Numbered from the stretch's first letter, positions 28,301-36,749 are shown. The stretch: DNA of 64,000 nt from Bacteroidaceae bacterium (GCA_017560945.1 JAFZDY010000046.1:1-64000); one strand, 5' to 3'. The notes: a model not told the origin generated them from the letters alone. Translations and numbers: made by a program.

Positions 28301-28754
28301 GATAATGGACTTCCTTGCAGAGAATCGTAACCTTCCTGTATTGGATAAAATATACTCAATGAAGCAGTTGACGAATGCTGATGTGAGGGAACTTGAACAC
28401 ATCCTATGGGAAGAACTTGGCAATAAGGAGGACTACGATAGATACACCAAAGGGATGCTTTGTGGAGCCAATGTGGCTGTCTTCATTCGTTCAATCATAG
28501 GTGTAAACAGGAAGGAGGCTATCGAACGATTCAGTACATTCCTGTCAGGTGCACAACTCAATGCTGAGCAGGAGGAGTTCCTTACAACCATCATAACCTA
28601 TGTGTGTGAGAATGGTGACATTACCAAGGATATAGTGGTGAATGAAGCACCGTTCGATGAGAAGTTGACGGTATTCAGCACCTATATGTTGCCTTTGGCT
28701 AAGTATATTGATACACTCCATAATGTAGTCAATCCAGGGAATGCTACGGCATAA
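25341..28754 (+). CDS. hsdR: type I restriction endonuclease, motor/nuclease subunit
   Basis: 1137 residues. An N-terminal DUF4145-like helical domain (about 1-125) precedes the HsdR nuclease domain, with GYADYVLFG and the VEAKRTS catalytic motif near 250. The superfamily 2 translocase has Walker A MATGTGKTRVA (about 360), DEAH (about 454), LTATPRDE and the QMIGRGTRLS motif VI. A C-terminal domain contacts HsdM. HsdR cuts unmodified DNA after ATP-driven translocation. Residues 562-581 are a Lys-Asp-Phe repeat encoded by an inserted family D repeat; the frame stays open, so the enzyme may still work. Confidence 0.94.
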   Translation: MRNFDYLKELGLTDLYRFCVAAEEQQVCNPDISAINARRALEYLVRSLYRMKNIEVSERTSLFELVDGEAFKQFISDDKVMMAVHYVRKVGNLGAHAAEVSKKESFFCLLNIYNVVAAILLKLKVVKSIQPFDRNLIPTTIEGPVMVSTKVSAIVPTEQITEVADKVAVESKAPVEVLPTDISEAETRRLYIDLMLREAGWQILDTEGLVQPSKACIEVELQGMPNAHKVGYADYVLFGSNGKPLAVVEAKRTSVSPVKGKHQAELYADCLEARYGVRPVIYYTNGFDTRIIDGLGYPPRRLYSFHTEDDLERMIQKRGRKDITDFTINDNITDRYYQKTAIKAVCEHYNTKHRKGLLVMATGTGKTRVAISLVDVLKRNDWVKNVLFLADRTSLVKQAHKNFVKLMPNETTTVFNESDERDMNARITFSTYQTMINFIDTDEKPFSVGRFDLIIIDEAHRSIFGKYGAIFNYFDSMLIGLTATPRDEVDKSTYDIFEMEQGSPNYAYELPDAVADGYLVNYVGYKRGTMILKEGIKYNNLSEEEREQLEKIWEYEEGKNDKVFKDSKDFKDFKDFGDFGDYPMMAAEDPVPYNKAKYVRDINNSEIFSYIYNIGTIDAVLQDLMENGLKVQSGERIGKSIVFAYNHRHAELIVERFNVLYPEYGSGFCVLIDNYVTYAQDLIDKFEKRDADPQIAVSVDMLDTGIDVPDILNLVFFKPVKSKIKFMQMIGRGTRLSLGLFGNEDKKEFYIFDWCCNFDYFEKNPNGKEARTTQSLTERLFCLRADMAFHLQHQKYQEDEFAKKLHDDIKVLLKEQVMMLSDSHISVRAKWEQVSHFKEEGAWVYISELDTQTLKNDISPLISKNTQDENAKKFDVLMLAIELSLLDEEARAGKAIQNVQIVAEKLQQKASIPQIQAKMGTIKEVLNPVYWENMSLPWLEKIREDVRELTKFLLGDKNQWFIIDIEDVVTYDGTSEGIVTRVTYKQKIMDFLAENRNLPVLDKIYSMKQLTNADVRELEHILWEELGNKEDYDRYTKGMLCGANVAVFIRSIIGVNRKEAIERFSTFLSGAQLNAEQEEFLTTIITYVCENGDITKDIVVNEAPFDEKLTVFSTYMLPLAKYIDTLHNVVNPGNATA
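27024..27083. repeat. family D repeat, copy 3, in frame inside hsdR
   Basis: GACTTTAAG-type units with a 9-nt period, same orientation as copy 1. Because 9 is a multiple of 3 the repeat reads as KDFKDFKDF without a stop. It sits between the ATPase core motifs, in the stretch after KGNDKV-like linker residues (about residue 562). Confidence 0.85.
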
Positions 28755-28815
28755 AGGGAGAGACCATACATTAGGTTATGAGGATTGTTTATTTTTTTAC
28801 ATATATATCCAAAGG

Positions 28816-28864
28816 ACGGAGATCTTAAGATAAATGGCAAAGTATCTTAAGATAAATGCTCCGT
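28816..28864. repeat. 22-nt-period palindrome array F1
   Basis: The palindrome ATCTTAAGAT occurs at 28822-28831 and again at 28844-28853, exactly 22 nt apart. ACGGAG (28816-28821) and CTCCGT (28859-28864) close it as an outer inverted repeat. It lies between the hsdR and folA stops, which converge here. Confidence 0.75.
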
Positions 28865-28868
28865 GAAC

Positions 28869-29357
28869 TTATATTCTCTCGTAATCCACAAAAGAGTAGG
28901 GGAAATGGTGCTTCTCGTCAGTGGAATGGGAGTCGCGGCTGACCTCTCGCCATACACTGGGGTCGATAGGGGGGAAGAAGGCATCGGCTTCGAGGGGGGT
29001 ATCTTCCACATGAGTTACTACCAAGCGGTCGGCAAGGGGCATGGCTTGCTGATATACGGTGCTTCCACCAATGATGTAGACGTCTTCGTTGGGACGGCAA
29101 CTTGCCAGGGCTTCTTCAAGGGTACAGTAGTGGTCGGCTCCTTCGAAATGAGCATCGGTTTGGCGAGACAGTACTACATTGCGACGGTTGGGCAATGCTC
29201 CCTTGGGAAAAGATTCGAAGGTACGACGTCCCATGATGATGGTGTGTCCGGTGGTAAGCTGCTTGAAGCGCTTCAAGTCGTTTGGCAACCAATAGAGTAG
29301 TTTGTTCTCAAATCCGATGGCACTGTTCTGTGCTATACATACAATGATGGAAATCAT
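28869..29357 (-). CDS. folA: dihydrofolate reductase
   Basis: FolA reduces dihydrofolate with NADPH. The 162-residue protein shows the N-terminal ISIIVCIAQNSAIGFENKLLYWLPNDLKRFK, the GHTIIMGRRTFES loop and the C-terminal IIGGSTVYQQAMPLADRLVVTHVE. It lies downstream of thyA on the same strand; ThyA oxidises the folate that FolA regenerates. Repeat arrays F1 and F2 flank it on both sides. Confidence 0.95.
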   Translation of the reverse strand: MISIIVCIAQNSAIGFENKLLYWLPNDLKRFKQLTTGHTIIMGRRTFESFPKGALPNRRNVVLSRQTDAHFEGADHYCTLEEALASCRPNEDVYIIGGSTVYQQAMPLADRLVVTHVEDTPLEADAFFPPIDPSVWREVSRDSHSTDEKHHFPYSFVDYERI

Positions 29358-29429
29358 GGGTAACTGTTTGTTCTTAATGAAAATTAGTGAGGGGTGGCAA
29401 TAGTCTCTTCAGGGGATAGTGAAGTGTGG

Positions 29430-29523
29430 CTAAATATCTCTTAAGCGAAACTCCAGTATCTCTTAAGCGATACTTCAGTAACTCTTAAACGATACTTTGG
29501 TAACTCTTAAGAGATATTTAGTC
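29430..29523. repeat. 22-nt-period palindrome array F2
   Basis: CTCTTAA occurs at 29438, 29460, 29482 and 29504: four units at an exact 22-nt period. The second unit is itself palindromic (AGTATC...GATACT around CTTAAG). The outer ends CTAAATATCTCTTAAG and CTTAAGAGATATTTAG are perfect inverted complements. It fills the thyA-folA gap. Confidence 0.85.
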
Positions 29524-29539
29524 GTTGTAAAGCGATGTT

Positions 29540-30337
29540 TTATACCGACACTTTTCCTTTGATGTGTGGATGAGGGTCGTAGTTCTCGAGTTGGAAATCT
29601 TCGTATTTGAAGCTGAAGATGTCCTTTACATCTGGATTGATGCGCATGGTGGGCAGGGGACGAGGGTCGCGGGTGAGTTGCAGCTTCACCTGTTCGAGAT
29701 GATCCATGTAGATGTGTGTATCACCCAATGTGTGGACGAAGTCTCCGGCTTTAAGTCCTGTCACCTGTGCCATCATCTGTAACAACAGGGCGTAGGAGGC
29801 TATGTTGAAGGGAACACCCAGGAAACTGTCTGCACTGCGTTGGTAGAGTTGCAGACTGAGGCGACCATCGGCTACATAGAATTGGAAGAATGCGTGGCAG
29901 GGGGGGAGGTTCATGTTGCCCAAGTCGGCTACATTCCAAGCACTTACGATGATGCGGCGTGAGTTGGGGTTGTTCTTGATAGTTTCTACTGCCTCCTTGA
30001 TTTGGTCGATGTGGCCACCTTTGTAGTCGGGCCACGAACGCCACTGGTAACCATAGATGTGGCCTAAGTCGCCTGTCTCGGGATTGGCCCATTCGTTCCA
30101 GATGCGTACACCGTTTTCTTGAAGATATTTCACATTCGTGTCACCTTGGAGGAACCATAGCAGTTCGTGGATGATGGACTTCAGGTGTAGTTTTTTTGTG
30201 GTCAACAGGGGAAAACCTTCTTCCAGGTTGAAGCGCATTTGATGACCGAAAACACTAATGATACCGGTGCCGGTACGGTCGTCCTTGCGGACACCTTCTT
30301 TCAGAATGCGGTCGAGCAAATCAAGATATTGTTTCAT
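29540..30337 (-). CDS. thyA: thymidylate synthase
   Basis: ThyA makes dTMP from dUMP using methylene-tetrahydrofolate. From the ATG at 30337 the product is [15 protein letters not shown] and so on, 265 residues, the normal size; the frame continues upstream but only through the divergent promoter region. Motifs are RTGTG, the catalytic Cys in [32 protein letters not shown] and the C-terminal [13 protein letters not shown]. folA follows after array F2. Confidence 0.96.
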   Translation of the reverse strand: MKQYLDLLDRILKEGVRKDDRTGTGIISVFGHQMRFNLEEGFPLLTTKKLHLKSIIHELLWFLQGDTNVKYLQENGVRIWNEWANPETGDLGHIYGYQWRSWPDYKGGHIDQIKEAVETIKNNPNSRRIIVSAWNVADLGNMNLPPCHAFFQFYVADGRLSLQLYQRSADSFLGVPFNIASYALLLQMMAQVTGLKAGDFVHTLGDTHIYMDHLEQVKLQLTRDPRPLPTMRINPDVKDIFSFKYEDFQLENYDPHPHIKGKVSV

Positions 30338-30357
30338 GTGAATGATTCTTTTATTGT

Positions 30358-30400
30358 TTTGTGCTGCAAAGGTACACTTTTTCTTTATCTTTGCAACAAA
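30358..30400. promoter_or_regulatory. overlapping divergent promoters of thyA and the rRNA methyltransferase
   Basis: On the plus strand TTTG (30358-30361) and TATCTTTG (30386-30393) precede the methyltransferase. On the minus strand TTTG (30400-30397) and TACCTTTG (30374-30367) precede thyA with a 22-nt spacer. The two core promoters interleave, so polymerase binding in one direction should exclude the other. Confidence 0.6.
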
Positions 30401-30421
30401 TTTAAGTTTGAATAAATAAAT

Positions 30422-31903
30422 ATGATTCAATTGCCAGTAGATTTTACGGAAAATATGTGCCGTTTGTTGGGCGAAGAGGAGTATAATGCATTGGCTGAGG
30501 CCCTGCAGGGTGAGTCGCCTGTGAGTGTGCGCGTGAATCCGTGGAAGTGGGGTGAGTGTAAGGATTCGGTCGCTGTGAATGAACCTATTCCATGGGCCAG
30601 TGGTGCTATGTATTTGAGCGAACGTCAGCCTTTTACTTTTGATCCCCTGTTTCATGCAGGTTGCTATTATGTGCAGGAGGCTTCATCGATGTTTGTCCAG
30701 CATGTGTTGCATCACTATGTACCCTGCGCTTGCAGGATGCTCGACTTGTGTGCGGCTCCTGGAGGAAAATCTACATTGGCTCGTACGGCTTTGCCCGAGG
30801 GAAGTTTGTTGGTGTCGAATGAAATTATTCGTACTCGTGCCCAAGTGTTGGCCGAAAATATGGTAAAATGGGGGCATCCGGATGTGGTGGTCACTCAGAG
30901 TGCTCCAGCAGATTTTACTCCGTTGACCCATTTCTTTGACGTGATTTTGGCAGATGTCCCTTGCTCGGGTGAGGGCATGTTCCGCAAAGATGCCGAGTCT
31001 GTGGAGGAGTGGAGCATGGCTAATGTGGATATCTGTTGGCAACGACAGCGCAGCATAGTATCCGATGTGTGGGATTGTCTGAAACCTGGCGGATTGTTCA
31101 TTTACAGTACTTGTACCTACAATGCGTGGGAAGATGAGGAGAACATCCGTTGGATGGTACAACACTTTGGAGCAGAACCTCTTCAAGTGCCCATCGAAAA
31201 GGAGTGGGGCATTCGGGGAGACATGACTGGAAAAGGGAACGATTTGCCAGTGTATCGTTTCTTGCCTTCTCATGTAAAAGGTGAGGGCTTCTTCCTGGCG
31301 GTAATGCGTAAGCCTATAGGGGATGCCAGCGAGGATGAACGGGCGTTTGTCGCAGAGCCGACGACAGAAATTCATGAAAATAATCCTAAACGGCAAAAAA
31401 AAGGAAAGGATTCAAAGGGTAAAGATGCGAAAGGGATGACTCCCTCGTACGATGCGTGTCGCCAATGGTTGTCGGATGCCGAGGAATTTGTATGGAGTGT
31501 GACGGACGATACCGTATCGGCCGTTCCTGTGCAATGGAGTGGTGTGGTAGATTTGTTGAAAAAACATTTGGTAGTACTGCATACCGGTGTATCTGTGGCT
31601 TCATTGAAGGGTAAAGACTGGATTCCTCATCATTCTTTGGCCATGAGCCTAAGGTTACGACAGTCGGCTTTCCCCTGTGCAGAGGTGGATTATGATACTG
31701 CTATAGCCTACTTACGCCATGAAGCAGTCACGCTGGACATGTCCGTATCTCGTGGTTATGTATTGCTTACTTATCAGGGAATACCATTGGGCTTTGTAAA
31801 GAATATAGGCAACAGAGCCAACAACCTTTATCCTGTAGAATGGCGTATCCGTAGTGGCTATTTACCCGAAAAGATTCCTGTCATATTGCATTGTGTAAAG
31901 TGA
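30422..31903 (+). CDS. rsmF: RsmF/NOL1/NOP2/Sun-family rRNA cytosine-C5 methyltransferase
   Basis: A 493-residue SAM-dependent RNA m5C methyltransferase. The SAM site is [11 protein letters not shown], and the two catalytic cysteines are in [14 protein letters not shown] and [14 protein letters not shown] Lys-rich linker near residues 325-340 leads to a C-terminal PUA-like domain as in RsmF, which methylates 16S rRNA. Which nucleotide this enzyme modifies is not shown by the sequence. Confidence 0.88.
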   Translation: MIQLPVDFTENMCRLLGEEEYNALAEALQGESPVSVRVNPWKWGECKDSVAVNEPIPWASGAMYLSERQPFTFDPLFHAGCYYVQEASSMFVQHVLHHYVPCACRMLDLCAAPGGKSTLARTALPEGSLLVSNEIIRTRAQVLAENMVKWGHPDVVVTQSAPADFTPLTHFFDVILADVPCSGEGMFRKDAESVEEWSMANVDICWQRQRSIVSDVWDCLKPGGLFIYSTCTYNAWEDEENIRWMVQHFGAEPLQVPIEKEWGIRGDMTGKGNDLPVYRFLPSHVKGEGFFLAVMRKPIGDASEDERAFVAEPTTEIHENNPKRQKKGKDSKGKDAKGMTPSYDACRQWLSDAEEFVWSVTDDTVSAVPVQWSGVVDLLKKHLVVLHTGVSVASLKGKDWIPHHSLAMSLRLRQSAFPCAEVDYDTAIAYLRHEAVTLDMSVSRGYVLLTYQGIPLGFVKNIGNRANNLYPVEWRIRSGYLPEKIPVILHCVK

Positions 31904-32155
31904 GATGGGAGAGGAGGTTCAAAGTTCAAGATTCAATTTCTATAGTGGGGGCTCGTCCGATGATGATTACCGTAGGATAGGTGTCAAAAATAAAATCTGT
32001 GCCTATAAAACGGAGGTGTGAATTATGACACACTTTCTATTCAATGAATAAATTTTTATAGGACATAAATAAAAAAAGAAAGGCTATCTTCACAGACAGC
32101 CTTTCTAAATCGTTGAAATTAAATAAAACTTCAACAGCAATCATCATATAAAAAA
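31904..32155. other. convergent spacer after rsmF
   Basis: No gene is visible. It contains a short GTTCAAAGTTCAAGATTCAA stretch (31918-31937), similar to the GATTCAA repeats at 61.2 and 63.8 kb. A loose inverted repeat follows (GCCTATAAAA near 31999 and TTTTTATAGG near 32053), then the minus-strand terminator at 32071-32106. Confidence 0.5.
32071..32106 (-). terminator. terminator of the ECF sigma operon
   Basis: AGAAAGGCT (32077-32085) pairs with AGCCTTTCT (32098-32106). On the minus strand it runs into seven T, just after the last gene of the sigma operon. Confidence 0.8.
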
Positions 32156-32596
32156 TTATTTTCCTTTTCTCTTTTCGTTGATACCCTTCAACATTTCTCG
32201 ATAGAAACGTGATTCGGCTTCTTGTACAGCGAAAATCTTTTTATACGACAATACCTCGTGGTATTGGGGTAAATATGATTTTTCTAACTCGTCAGCCTGA
32301 ATACGCAATTTGGCTGTTTCTTCCAAAAGACGTTGATATTCAGCTTCGCTTAATTCTTTACCGAGTGATTCTCTGCGCAATTTCCACATTTGATTGTTCA
32401 ACTCGGTCTTTTTCTTCTGACATTCGTTGTAGATAGGGAAGAATGCTGCGGCTTCTTTTTCTGTAAGTTGTGCTTGCTGAGTTATGAACTCTTGATATCC
32501 CTTTCTAAACTCTTCAGAGTTTCTCTTAGTGGTTTGTGCGAAAACTGCAGTTCCCATGAGCAAGGCAACAAGCCACACAGTCATTCGTTGTTTCAT
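32156..32596 (-). CDS. exported Spy/CpxP-like helical protein
   Basis: 146 residues with a signal peptide (MKRMTVWLVALLMGTAVFAQ-like start) and a charged, all-helical mature part rich in Glu, Lys and Gln (EKEAAAFFPIYNECQKKKTELNNQMWKL). This composition resembles periplasmic Spy/CpxP-type chaperones or stress sensors. It is the last gene of the sigma-anti-sigma operon, 49 bases after the preceding gene, consistent with an envelope-stress regulon that responds to its own product. The family assignment is by resemblance. Confidence 0.75.
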   Translation of the reverse strand: MKQRMTVWLVALLMGTAVFAQTTKRNSEEFRKGYQEFITQQAQLTEKEAAAFFPIYNECQKKKTELNNQMWKLRRESLGKELSEAEYQRLLEETAKLRIQADELEKSYLPQYHEVLSYKKIFAVQEAESRFYREMLKGINEKRKGK

Positions 32597-32645
32597 TATT
32601 CCTCCTTTTTTCCTTTACTCGGTTGTGTGATCCTTTATAGCTTCT

Positions 32646-33050
32646 TTATTCTATCTCCGACAAGTATTGGTAGAGTGAATAGTTGTCCATCATAGTATAT
32701 TCGACCATGGAGGCAAGTTCTTCGTCACTCATCTGCTCAAAATCGGCCCAACTGAATTCTAAAGCTGCGAGATTATCTGAATTTATAGTATTGTTGGTCA
32801 TGTGATCGCCCAAAACTACGCGTACACACATAATCATTCCGATGAACATAGCAGCCATATAGAGCAATGGCTTAACGCGCTGCCACATGGTAACCACGGG
32901 TGCAGCATCATCCTCAGCGGTATAATTCTCGGTGGGGAGTTGGGTCATTATATTACGGGCGAAATCCTCAAAATACCCCTCGGGTACTATGAAAGGATTT
33001 CCCTTTCCGCATTTTCTGATAATCTCTTGTTCTTCTTTCATTTCAGTCAT
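32646..33050 (-). CDS. single-pass membrane protein, probable anti-sigma factor
   Basis: 134 residues: a ~75-residue cytoplasmic part (RKCGKGNPFIVPEGYFEDFARNIMTQLP), one membrane helix near 77-95 (LLYMAAMFIGMIMCVRVVL) and a short outer tail. The N-terminal NPFxVPEGYF motif is widespread in Bacteroidetes proteins encoded beside ECF sigma genes. Size, topology and position 41 bases after the sigma gene point to an anti-sigma factor, although no zinc-binding motif is visible. Confidence 0.72.
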   Translation of the reverse strand: MTEMKEEQEIIRKCGKGNPFIVPEGYFEDFARNIMTQLPTENYTAEDDAAPVVTMWQRVKPLLYMAAMFIGMIMCVRVVLGDHMTNNTINSDNLAALEFSWADFEQMSDEELASMVEYTMMDNYSLYQYLSEIE

Positions 33051-33091
33051 TTTCTTTCGTTGTTGTTTTGACGTGATTTTTCGTGTAAGGT

Positions 33092-33661
33092 TTAAAGATA
33101 ATCCTCTAAAAATGTGCTTATTTTTGTTACAGCCAGGTGATACGAGGCTTTTAATGCTCCTACGCTGGTGTCCAATAGTTTGGACATCTCTTCGTATTTC
33201 ATTTCCTCGAAATATTTCAAGTTGAAGACTAATCGTTGCTTGTCAGGTAATGTCTGGATGGCTTCTTGTAGAAGTTTTTGAGCATCGTCTCCATTGAACC
33301 ATGTGTCTCCTTCTAAATGATCGGCTATGGAACCTTCGGGTGAATCGATGTCTACTGTCTGATTTCGTTCATGGGAAAGGAAGGTGAGTGTCTCGTTCAA
33401 CGCAATACGGTACAACCAAGTAGAGAGTCGAGAATCTCCACGGAAATTGTCTATATTGCTCCATGCTTTGATGAACGTATTCTGCAGCAGGTCGTTAGTA
33501 TCATCATGTGACAATACCATACGGCGTATCTGCCAATACAGTTGTTCGCTATATTGTCGCACCACACGTTCAAATGCCTTGTCGCGAGTTTCGCTACATT
33601 GCAATTGCATTATGAGGCTTGCTTCATCAATGGCTTTTGTCTTGTTTTCCCGTTCGCTCAT
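33092..33661 (-). CDS. ECF-type RNA polymerase sigma factor (RpoE-like)
   Basis: 189 residues with sigma region 2 (DDTNDLLQNTFIKAWSNIDNFRGDSRLSTWLYRIALNETLTFL) and region 4 (LPDKQRLVFNLKYFEEMKYEEMSKLLDTSVGALKASYHLAVTKI). It heads an operon with a probable membrane anti-sigma and a Spy-like periplasmic protein, the layout of an envelope-stress circuit. RseP-type proteolysis (gene at 19539) could release it, by analogy with sigma E. Confidence 0.92.
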   Translation of the reverse strand: MSERENKTKAIDEASLIMQLQCSETRDKAFERVVRQYSEQLYWQIRRMVLSHDDTNDLLQNTFIKAWSNIDNFRGDSRLSTWLYRIALNETLTFLSHERNQTVDIDSPEGSIADHLEGDTWFNGDDAQKLLQEAIQTLPDKQRLVFNLKYFEEMKYEEMSKLLDTSVGALKASYHLAVTKISTFLEDYL

Positions 33662-33691
33662 TTGTGTTATGGCTTGGATAAAGTTTAAAGT

Positions 33692-34624
33692 TTAATTGAA
33701 AGAGTTGCTTTTTATGCTTACGCACAAGTTCTCTTTTGCTAATAGTGTGTTTGGGAATACATCCTTGGCTTCTTTTAAAAGGATGCTTTCGTCTTCGTAT
33801 CTGGCACTGAAGTGTCCGATAAGCAATTGCTTGACCTCTGCTTCCTTGGCCAGTGTGGCAGCCTGTTGGGCTGTAGTATGATAGGTTTCACGTGCGCGCG
33901 CCTTGTTGTCATTGTTGAAGGTGGCTTCGTGAAAAAGTAGGTCGACATTTTTTAATATAGGTATGTTCTCGGGCAGATAAGTCGTATCCGAACAATAAGC
34001 ATACTTACGCGGAGGGGCTGAGGGGGTGGTGAGTCTGTGGTGTGGGATAATTTCTCCCTGGGGGGTGACGTAATCGCCCCCATTCTTGATGCGATTCAGT
34101 TCGTATGTGGGAACTTGGTAGAAGTCTATCATATCGCGGATGATGTGGTCGGGAGTCTGTTTTTCAGTAAATAGGAAACCACAACATGGTATGCGGTGTT
34201 TCAAGGGAATGGTACTCACTGTTACAGAACGGTCCTCGTATACGATTTCATGTTGTTCGCCTGAGAAGGCATGAAATTCTACAGCGAAGTCTATTCCGTG
34301 ACAGAAATAGTCGAGCCAGGGACGCATCAACTGTTCCAACTCCTTGTGTGCATAGATGTGTAGAGTGGCAGTACGTCCCAAGAGTGCAAAAGTGGAGATG
34401 AGTCCGATGAGTCCAAAACAATGGTCGCCGTGTAAGTGGCTGATGAAGATGTGGTTCAGTCGGCTGAATTTCAGTCGTGAGCGTCGCAACTGAATTTGTG
34501 ACCCTTCTCCACAATCAACCATAAACAACTTCTCCCGAATGTTAATCACTTGGGAAGTCGGGAAATGGCGTGTAGTGGGCAATGCTGAACCGCAACCTAA
34601 GATGTGGACTTCAAACTTTTCCAT
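33692..34624 (-). CDS. rnz: ribonuclease Z
   Basis: RNase Z trims tRNA 3' ends. From the ATG at 34624 (MEKFEVHILGCGSALPTTRHFPTSQ) the 310-residue protein has the metallo-beta-lactamase motif FISHLHGDHCFGL, the PLKHRIPCCGFLF region, CSDTTY and the C-terminal HFSARY. The longer frame to 34684 would run into the rpsA terminator and is rejected. The only tRNA gene in this window lacks an encoded CCA, a substrate class for which RNase Z is needed. Confidence 0.95.
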   Translation of the reverse strand: MEKFEVHILGCGSALPTTRHFPTSQVINIREKLFMVDCGEGSQIQLRRSRLKFSRLNHIFISHLHGDHCFGLIGLISTFALLGRTATLHIYAHKELEQLMRPWLDYFCHGIDFAVEFHAFSGEQHEIVYEDRSVTVSTIPLKHRIPCCGFLFTEKQTPDHIIRDMIDFYQVPTYELNRIKNGGDYVTPQGEIIPHHRLTTPSAPPRKYAYCSDTTYLPENIPILKNVDLLFHEATFNNDNKARARETYHTTAQQAATLAKEAEVKQLLIGHFSARYEDESILLKEAKDVFPNTLLAKENLCVSIKSNSFN

Positions 34625-34656
34625 GTTAGTACTCAATGATCTCGTGTCGTATAGAA

Positions 34657-34691
34657 AAGGCCGATGAAAATATAATCTTCTCATCGGCCTT
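34657..34691 (-). terminator. rpsA terminator
   Basis: AAGGCCGATGA and TCATCGGCCTT form an 11-bp stem with a 13-nt loop; on the minus strand it is followed by CCTTTTCT. It separates rpsA from rnz. Confidence 0.75.
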
Positions 34692-34759
34692 CAGGACGTT
34701 ATGAAAGTTTCACTTGTTGTAGCACGTAGCCGTTAGGCTCGTTGTCTACTGAGGTGAAA

Positions 34760-36559
34760 TTACTTTCCTTTTTCCAACTGCTCTTTCAATGCTGCCAAAG
34801 CATCGATGTCACCAAGAGTGGTAGAGGCAGCCTGGTTCTGGATAACCGGAGCTTCTTCCTTTTCCTTCTTGTTGTTCTTCTTAGCAGCAGCTGCAGCCTT
34901 CTTTTCAGCCTTAGCTTCAGCCTTAGCTACATCTTCGAAGATGCGGCTGTGTGAGAGGATGATACGCTTAGCTTCCTTGTTGAACTCGATTACCTTGAAC
35001 TCGAGTTTCTCATCGAGCTGAGCCTGAGCTCCGTCTTCCTTAACGAGGTGCTTGGGAGTAGCGAAACCTTCTACACCGTAAGGCAATGAGATAACTGCAC
35101 CCTTGTCGAGCATTTCGATGATAGTACCTTCGTGGATTGAGTCAACTGTGAATACTGTTTCGAATACATCCCAAGGATTCTCTTCCAACTGCTTGTGACC
35201 GAGGCTCAAACGACGATTTTCCTTGTCGATTTCGAGAACCTGAACGTCGATGTCTGCACCAATCTGAGTGAATTCAGAAGGATGCTTAACCTTCTTAGTC
35301 CAAGAGAGGTCAGAGATGTGGATGAGGCCGTCAACACCTTCTTCGATTTCTACAAATACACCGAAGTTAGTGAAGTTGCGAACCTTAGCAGTGTGCTTGC
35401 TACCTACGGGATACTTCTCTTCGATAGCTTCCCATGGATCCTGCTTCAACTGCTTGATACCGAGAGACATCTTGCGTTCGTCGCGGTCCAAAGTCAAGAT
35501 AACAGCTTCTACAGTGTCACCCACCTTCATGAAGTCTTGAGCGCTGCGCAAGTGCTGGCTCCATGACATTTCTGATACGTGGATAAGACCTTCTACGCCC
35601 GGAGCAATTTCGATGAATGCACCGTAGTCAGCCATAACGACAACCTTACCCTGTACCTTGTCACCAACTGCCAAGTTTGCATCCAATGCATCCCAAGGAT
35701 GGGGAGTCAATTGCTTCAAGCCGAGAGCAATGCGCTTCTTCTCATCATCAAAGTCGAGGATAACAACGTTAATCTTCTGGTCGAGCTCAACCACTTCCTT
35801 CGGATCGCTAACGCGGCCCCAAGAGAGGTCAGTGATGTGAATCAAACCATCTACGCCACCCAAGTCGATGAATACACCATAGGTAGTGATGTTCTTAACT
35901 GTACCTTCGAGTACTTGTCCCTTTTCAAGTTTACCGATGATTTCTTTCTTCTGTTGTTCGAGTTCTTCTTCGATAAGAGCCTTGTGAGATACCACAACGT
36001 TCTTGAACTCTTGATTGATCTTAACGATCTTGAACTCCATTGTCTTTTCAACGAATACGTCGTAGTCGCGGATGGGCTTAACGTCGATCTGTGAACCGGG
36101 CAAGAATGCCTCGATACCGAATACGTCTACAATCATACCACCCTTAGTGCGGCACTTAACGTAACCCTTAACAATTTCTTCGTTCTCCAAAGCAGCGTTA
36201 ACGCGATCCCAAGAGCGTGCAGCGCGTGCCTTCTTGTGTGAAAGGATCAACTGTCCCTTCTTGTCTTCCTGATTCTCGATGTATACTTCTACAGTGTCAC
36301 CGATTGCCAACTCGGGGTTGTAACGGAACTCGCTCAGGGGAATGATACCATCTGACTTGTAACCGATGTTAACAACAACCTCGCGCTTGTTCATTGAAAT
36401 AACCTTACCGTCAACAACTTCATTGTTGTTTACGTTGTTGAGAGTGCCATCATAGGCTTTCTCCAACTCTTCCTTGCTGAGATCTGTCTCAGCAGCGCCG
36501 TTTTCGTATGCATCCCAATTGAAATCTTCTACGGGAGCAACATTTTTAAATTTTTCCAT
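34760..36559 (-). CDS. rpsA: 30S ribosomal protein S1
   Basis: 599 residues containing a run of S1 RNA-binding domains. Repeated signatures are GGVDGLIHITDLSWGRVSDP, APGVEGLIHVSEMSW and EEGVDGLIHISDLSWTK, each followed by KRIALGLKQL-type linkers. About six domains fit the length. The Lys/Ala/Glu-rich C-terminus is low complexity. S1 binds mRNA leaders and is thought to matter in Bacteroidetes, where Shine-Dalgarno sites are weak. A consensus promoter lies at 36628-36658. Confidence 0.95.
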   Translation of the reverse strand: MEKFKNVAPVEDFNWDAYENGAAETDLSKEELEKAYDGTLNNVNNNEVVDGKVISMNKREVVVNIGYKSDGIIPLSEFRYNPELAIGDTVEVYIENQEDKKGQLILSHKKARAARSWDRVNAALENEEIVKGYVKCRTKGGMIVDVFGIEAFLPGSQIDVKPIRDYDVFVEKTMEFKIVKINQEFKNVVVSHKALIEEELEQQKKEIIGKLEKGQVLEGTVKNITTYGVFIDLGGVDGLIHITDLSWGRVSDPKEVVELDQKINVVILDFDDEKKRIALGLKQLTPHPWDALDANLAVGDKVQGKVVVMADYGAFIEIAPGVEGLIHVSEMSWSQHLRSAQDFMKVGDTVEAVILTLDRDERKMSLGIKQLKQDPWEAIEEKYPVGSKHTAKVRNFTNFGVFVEIEEGVDGLIHISDLSWTKKVKHPSEFTQIGADIDVQVLEIDKENRRLSLGHKQLEENPWDVFETVFTVDSIHEGTIIEMLDKGAVISLPYGVEGFATPKHLVKEDGAQAQLDEKLEFKVIEFNKEAKRIILSHSRIFEDVAKAEAKAEKKAAAAAKKNNKKEKEEAPVIQNQAASTTLGDIDALAALKEQLEKGK

Positions 36560-36627
36560 TAATAAATAAGTGTTTAATTTTTAGTTAATTACGTTAGACT
36601 TTATGTTGACTAAACTTAAATCGGCTG

Positions 36628-36658
36628 CAAAGGTACTATTTTTTCTTTGATTGGCAAA
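36628..36658 (-). promoter_or_regulatory. rpsA promoter
   Basis: On the minus strand TTTG (36658-36655), a 19-nt spacer and TACCTTTG (36635-36628) match the Bacteroidetes -33/-7 consensus, 70 bases before the rpsA start. Confidence 0.75.
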
Positions 36659-36717
36659 CAAAAATGAGTTAAAATGCTTGATATTTATATGGTTTAGAGG
36701 AACGATGGTCAAAAAGA

Positions 36718-36749
36718 AAGGAGGAAGGGGTGTGCACCTCTTCCTCCTT
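36718..36749 (-). terminator. terminator after the MFS transporter gene
   Basis: AAGGAGGAAGGGGTG and CACCTCTTCCTCCTT form a 15-bp stem with a two-base loop; on the minus strand a CTTTCTTTTTG run follows. Confidence 0.75.

Noticed and set aside
25341-28754. HsdR as a broken or frameshifted gene because of its internal repeat
   Set aside because: The frame is open from end to end and all helicase and nuclease motifs are present.
30338-30655. N-terminal extension of ThyA by 106 residues
   Set aside because: It runs through the divergent promoter and the start of rsmF; the ATG at 30337 gives a normal-length enzyme.
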